Assembly: GCA_964415245.1 (NCBI GenBank)
Contig: CAYQAJ010000040.1
Coordinates: 1-26,060 of the forward strand
Length of the DNA: 26,060 nucleotides
Direction: 5' to 3'
Source of the DNA: CAYQAJ01 sp964415245
GTDB lineage: Bacteria; Planctomycetota; Planctomycetia; Pirellulales; Pirellulaceae
In this document: piece by piece, positions 22,333-26,060 of the stretch
Layout: each line of letters opens with the position of its first letter
Position numbering within the stretch: the stretch's first letter is position 1
Notes under the pieces: generated by a model
The model's input: the letters and a program-made list of their open reading frames with translations, nothing else
What the model was told of the DNA's origin: nothing
The model's database searches: none
Made by a program: the position numbers and the translations under genes

Positions 22333-25300
22333 ATGCTCAACGCCCTGGAACTGATTGGCTTCAAGAGCTTCGCCGACAAGACACGGCTCGAGTTTCCGCC
22401 CGGGATCACCGTGATTGTCGGCCCCAACGGCTCGGGCAAGTCGAACATCGTCGACGCCATCAAGTGGGTGCTTGGCGAACAAAGTGCCAAGAGCCTGCGC
22501 GGCAAGGACATGGCCGACGTCATCTTTAAGGGGGCCGGCCCGGGGGGTCGCAAGGCCATGAACACGGCCGAGGCGACCATTTTCTTCGACAACTCCGACG
22601 GCCGGCTGGCCATCGACTCCCAGGAGGTGCGTGTTACCCGCCGCGTGTATCGCAGCGGGGAGGGGGAATACCTCATCAACGCGCAGCCGTGCCGCTTGAA
22701 GGACATCAAGGACTTGTTCCGGGGCACGGGGGTCGGCGCCGACGCCTACAGCCTGATCGAGCAGGGCAAGGTCGACAGCATGCTGCAGGCTTCGCCCCGC
22801 GACCGGCGCGCCTTGTTCGAAGAAGCCGCCGGAATCAGCCGCTTCAAGGCCAAAAAGGTCGAGACCCAACGGCGGCTGGAACGCGTCGAGCAGAACCTGA
22901 TCCGTTTGTCGGACATCGTCGAGGAAGTCGAGAGCCGATTGCGAAGCGTGCGTGCCCAGGCGGCCAAGGCCCGTCGCTATAAGCAATATGCCGATCGCCT
23001 GCAGCAGCTCCGCACCCACGTTGCGCTCACCGACTGGCGCCATCTCACGGCCCGGTTCGAGCAGCTCGAAAACCAGCTTGACCAGCTCCGACGCGAGGCG
23101 GAAAACGAGACGCGGCAAGCCGACGAAGCCCAGCAGCGGGCCGCCCAGCTCGAATCGGAGATCGGCCGCGTCGACGAGGCCATCCATCGCGACGAAACGT
23201 GCATCGCCCGCGATCGGGAACGCATCGCCGCCACGCAGTCGCAGGTCGAGCATCAGCGTGCCCGATGCCGCGAGCTGGACGACGAAACGGCTCCGCTTCG
23301 CCGCCAGCTTGCTGCCGCCACCGCGCGGACGGACGAGCTCGAGCAGCGTCGGGAGGAAGCGGTTGCGGCCCTCGATCAGGCGCGAAGCGAGCATGCCGAG
23401 CTAAGCATCGAGGTGGCTGAGCAGGAACAGGCGATGGCCGACTTGAGCGCGCGGCTTAAGGACCTGGTCGACCATAGCCAGTCGCGGCGACACGAGTACT
23501 TCGAACAGGTGCGACTGGTGGCCGCGTTGGGCAACCAGGTCGCCTCGTGCGAGTCGCAGCAGTCGGCCGCACAGGCCACTTGCGCTAGGCGAAAGTCGCG
23601 GCTGGAGGAACTCGAGCGCGACCGACAGGAGCAGCAGAAATCCCTGACTGTCCTCGAAGGCGAGCAGCGCGAGTCGGCCCGACAGGCAGAGCGGGCAGCT
23701 TCGGCGCTCAGCGAAGCGCAGGGCGAATTGGCAGATAGCCGAAAGCAGCTTGCACGCCTTCAGGAGGAACTAGCCGCCACCGCCAGCCGGCTCAGCGCCG
23801 CGACCGAACGGGCCGCCGTCCTCCGGGAGCTGGAAAGCCGGTCCGAGGGGATCAGCAGCGGCGTGCGCGAGGTGATGGCTCGGGCGACATCAGGGGACGG
23901 GCCCTTCGCCGACGTGGTCGGGCTCGTCGCCGATTTATTGCGGGTCAGCGTGAAGCTGGCACCGCTGGTCGACGTGGCTTTGGGGGAAACCGCGCGGTGC
24001 GTGGTCGTCTCGGGCGACCGGCTGATCCACGCTCTGGCAAAGCGCGAGTTCAAGCCGACGGGGCGCCTGGGCGTGTTGCGGTTCGACGCCTCGATCTCGG
24101 ACGATGACGTGGCCCGTGCGGCAGGAAGGTCTCCACGCGAGGACGACGCGCAAGAGCCGTCACGCGGGGCGAAGGTAGAAGCGTCGCAGCTTGGCGACGA
24201 CGTCGACCTCGGTGGTCGGCCGGGCGTTATCGGCCGCGCCGATTCGCTCATCGAGTGCGAGCCTTACTACGCGCCGCTCTTTCAGCACCTGCTGGGCGAC
24301 ACGTGGTTCGTCGAGTCGCTCGCGCACGCCCTGGCCCTAAGCGCCGAGTGCGGCCGACCCCTGCGATTCGTCACCCTCGAAGGCGAGTTGCTCGACGAAC
24401 GCGGCACGCTGGTCGTCGGCCCTCGCAACGTCTCGGCCGGGATCATCTCACGGCGGAGCCAACTGCGGGCGCTCGACGAAGAGATCCAGGAGCTTAGCCG
24501 GAAAAAAGCTGACTCCGAGGCGCGTGCCGAAAGTCTGAAGCACCAGATGCAGCGCCTCGACGCACAGGTCGTTCGACTGGCCGAGGACCATCAGCGCGGG
24601 GCCACGGCGGCGGCCGATGCACGGGTTCGCACGCAGGCGGTGGCCGAACGGTGCGCGCTGTTGGAGTCGCAGTATGGGGCGATTGCGGCCGAATGGAGGG
24701 CTGCTCAGACCCAGGTCGAAGCTGCCGAGCGAGACTTGGCGGCCTTCCAACAGCGACTCAACGTTGGGCAGACGCGCCTGGCCGAAATCGAGGCCGACGT
24801 GGCCGGCATGGACGATCGCGCAGCCGAGTGGGAGAACGAGCGACAGCAGCTCACCCGCCAGGCGACCCTCGCCCGCGTGCGTCTCGCCAAGAGCGAGGAG
24901 CGGCTGGAAACCCTCCGCCAGCAGGTGGCCCAGCATGACGAGGCCCGCGAGGAGCGAGCCCGCCGACTGCGCGACCTGCGCGCCCAGATTGACAAGACGC
25001 TGCATCGCCGCGAGGAGGCCGACGCAACCGTCCTCCGCGCTACGGCCGAGCTGGCCGAGCTCTACCTGGCCAAGGAACGCATGGAGTGCGACGTCGAGCG
25101 GTGCCGCACGCAGCGCGCCGCGCTCGCGCAGGAGCGCGTCGGCCTGCTCGAAGAGGTGCAGCAGCGGCAACATACGCTGCGGCACTTGCAGCAGCGCCAG
25201 CACAACGACGAGCTGGCGGCGGGAGAAGTCCGGCATCAGCGCAGCACGCTGGTCGAGCGGCTCCGCGACGACTACGGCATCGAGATCGGCGAGCTGGAAG

Positions 25301-26060
25301 AAGACGCCACGCACCAGGACCACCGAGAGCGCGACCAGATCGAGGAGGAGATCGCCACGCTGCGTCGCAAAATCAACAGCATCGGCGCCGTGAACCTCGA
25401 GGCGCTGGCCGAGGTCGAGGACCTCGAAGCTCGCCACGCACATCTGTCCGCTCAGTATCAGGACCTTTGCCAGGCCCGCGATGCCCTGCAGCGGATCATC
25501 ACCAAGATCAACGCCGACAGCCGCCGCCTGTTCCAGCAAACGCTCGAGGCCGTGCGGGCCAACTTCCAGACCCTGTACCGCAAGGCGTTTGGCGGCGGGC
25601 GCGCCGACCTGGTGGTGGAAGAAGGGGCCGATCCCCTGGAGGCGGGAATCGAGATTGTCGCCACGCCTCCCGGCAAGCCGCAGTTCAGCAATTCGCTGCT
25701 CAGCGGCGGCGAACGCGCTCTGACGGCCGTGGCCCTGCTCTTGGCCATTTTTCAGTACCGGCCCAGTCCGTTTTGCCTGTTGGACGAGGTGGACGCCCCC
25801 TTCGACGAGGCCAACATCGGCCGCTTCATCGACGTGCTCGGCGGCTTCCTCGGCTGGACCAAGTTCGTGCTGGTCACCCACTCCAAGAAGACCATGACTG
25901 CCGCTACCACGCTCTACGGGGTGACGATGCAGGAGTCGGGCGTGTCGAAGCGCGTCTCCGTCATGTTCGACGACGTGAGCGACGACGGGCACATCCGCCG
26001 CGAGGCAGTCGAGCGGCAAGCGGCCCTCGATGCCGCGGACGCCGTCGAATCGGCGAGCGA
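22333..26060 (+). CDS. smc: Chromosome segregation protein SMC (3' end cut by window edge)
   Basis: The core ATPase of the bacterial condensin complex, which works with ScpA and ScpB to organise the chromosome. The frame from ATG 22333 has at least 1242 codons and no stop in the window. Parts in order: N-terminal head MLNALELIGFKSFADKT with Walker A GPNGSGKSN (30-38) and a Q-loop region, first coiled coil, hinge with FADVVGLVADLL (from about 525), second coiled coil, and C-terminal head with LLSGGERALTAVALLLAIF (about 1120) and Walker B FCLLDEVDAPFDEANIGRF, then VTHSKKTM. The head is complete, so only a short tail is missing. It starts 102 bp after the FlgI-like gene, with no good ribosome site in view. 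Confidence 0.96.
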   Translation, partial: MLNALELIGFKSFADKTRLEFPPGITVIVGPNGSGKSNIVDAIKWVLGEQSAKSLRGKDMADVIFKGAGPGGRKAMNTAEATIFFDNSDGRLAIDSQEVRVTRRVYRSGEGEYLINAQPCRLKDIKDLFRGTGVGADAYSLIEQGKVDSMLQASPRDRRALFEEAAGISRFKAKKVETQRRLERVEQNLIRLSDIVEEVESRLRSVRAQAAKARRYKQYADRLQQLRTHVALTDWRHLTARFEQLENQLDQLRREAENETRQADEAQQRAAQLESEIGRVDEAIHRDETCIARDRERIAATQSQVEHQRARCRELDDETAPLRRQLAAATARTDELEQRREEAVAALDQARSEHAELSIEVAEQEQAMADLSARLKDLVDHSQSRRHEYFEQVRLVAALGNQVASCESQQSAAQATCARRKSRLEELERDRQEQQKSLTVLEGEQRESARQAERAASALSEAQGELADSRKQLARLQEELAATASRLSAATERAAVLRELESRSEGISSGVREVMARATSGDGPFADVVGLVADLLRVSVKLAPLVDVALGETARCVVVSGDRLIHALAKREFKPTGRLGVLRFDASISDDDVARAAGRSPREDDAQEPSRGAKVEASQLGDDVDLGGRPGVIGRADSLIECEPYYAPLFQHLLGDTWFVESLAHALALSAECGRPLRFVTLEGELLDERGTLVVGPRNVSAGIISRRSQLRALDEEIQELSRKKADSEARAESLKHQMQRLDAQVVRLAEDHQRGATAAADARVRTQAVAERCALLESQYGAIAAEWRAAQTQVEAAERDLAAFQQRLNVGQTRLAEIEADVAGMDDRAAEWENERQQLTRQATLARVRLAKSEERLETLRQQVAQHDEAREERARRLRDLRAQIDKTLHRREEADATVLRATAELAELYLAKERMECDVERCRTQRAALAQERVGLLEEVQQRQHTLRHLQQRQHNDELAAGEVRHQRSTLVERLRDDYGIEIGELEEDATHQDHRERDQIEEEIATLRRKINSIGAVNLEALAEVEDLEARHAHLSAQYQDLCQARDALQRIITKINADSRRLFQQTLEAVRANFQTLYRKAFGGGRADLVVEEGADPLEAGIEIVATPPGKPQFSNSLLSGGERALTAVALLLAIFQYRPSPFCLLDEVDAPFDEANIGRFIDVLGGFLGWTKFVLVTHSKKTMTAATTLYGVTMQESGVSKRVSVMFDDVSDDGHIRREAVERQAALDAADAVESAS

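Noticed and set aside
22246..23394. A 382-codon minus-strand open frame
   Set aside because: It is antisense to the start of smc and has no family features.
24448..26019. A 523-codon minus-strand open frame
   Set aside because: It is antisense to the smc coiled coil and head, with Leu/Ala/Gly/His-rich composition typical of a shadow; smc has full family motifs.

Overview
The window looks like a stretch of a large, GC-rich Planctomycetes chromosome, probably of the Pirellulales type. This is an inference from gene content. The pointers are a CitG-like protein of the subtype found with tetrahydromethanopterin (C1) genes beside a pterin synthase, scattered single flagellar genes (fliG, a FlgI-like gene), a DUF1501-free but typically planctomycetal mix of CehA-type hydrolase and Gly-rich membrane protein, and intergenic DNA full of short inverted-repeat elements. 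No rRNA, tRNA, CRISPR array, transposase or phage gene was seen.

Layout. 1-2851: the 3' end of valS (+), a BFN/DUF151 protein (+), and a convergent gene for a Gly-rich membrane protein (-). 3256-9088: a run of minus-strand genes, mutS, fliG, a 6-pyruvoyl-tetrahydropterin synthase homologue, and a CitG/Orf5-like protein, with small inverted-repeat elements in most of the gaps and one inside mutS. 9203-10535: a small plus-strand accessory island of HicB-like antitoxin, a probable hicA remnant, a DUF3775-like protein and a HEPN-domain protein. 10590-13210 (-): an alpha/beta hydrolase of the haloalkane dehalogenase/OleB type and an exported CehA/McbA-type metallohydrolase. 13441-15582 (+): a tightly overlapping run dnaJ/cbpA - small membrane protein - rnpA - yidD. 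15910-19855: a GT4 glycosyltransferase and an alkaline-phosphatase-superfamily protein (+), facing a GT2 glycosyltransferase (-), which suggests surface polysaccharide work. 20267-22231 (+): a lipoprotein with FlgI (P-ring)-like ends and HEAT-like repeats in the middle. 22333-26060 (+): smc, cut off by the window edge just after its ATPase head.

Two short repeat families stand out. One is a REP-like family whose arms begin GGGGACAGGCAC and GGGGACTGGCTC; it has a copy in frame inside mutS, a copy between the CitG-like and pterin synthase genes, a copy nested in a long palindrome between two convergent genes, and a single arm that overlaps a stop codon. The other is a MITE-like family with about 30-bp inverted ends built on CCAAATCCAAATGACCAAT, with copies near 6.1, 7.4 and 11.5 kb. 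These elements sit at gene ends and create false N-terminal extensions of neighbouring reading frames, for example upstream of mutS.
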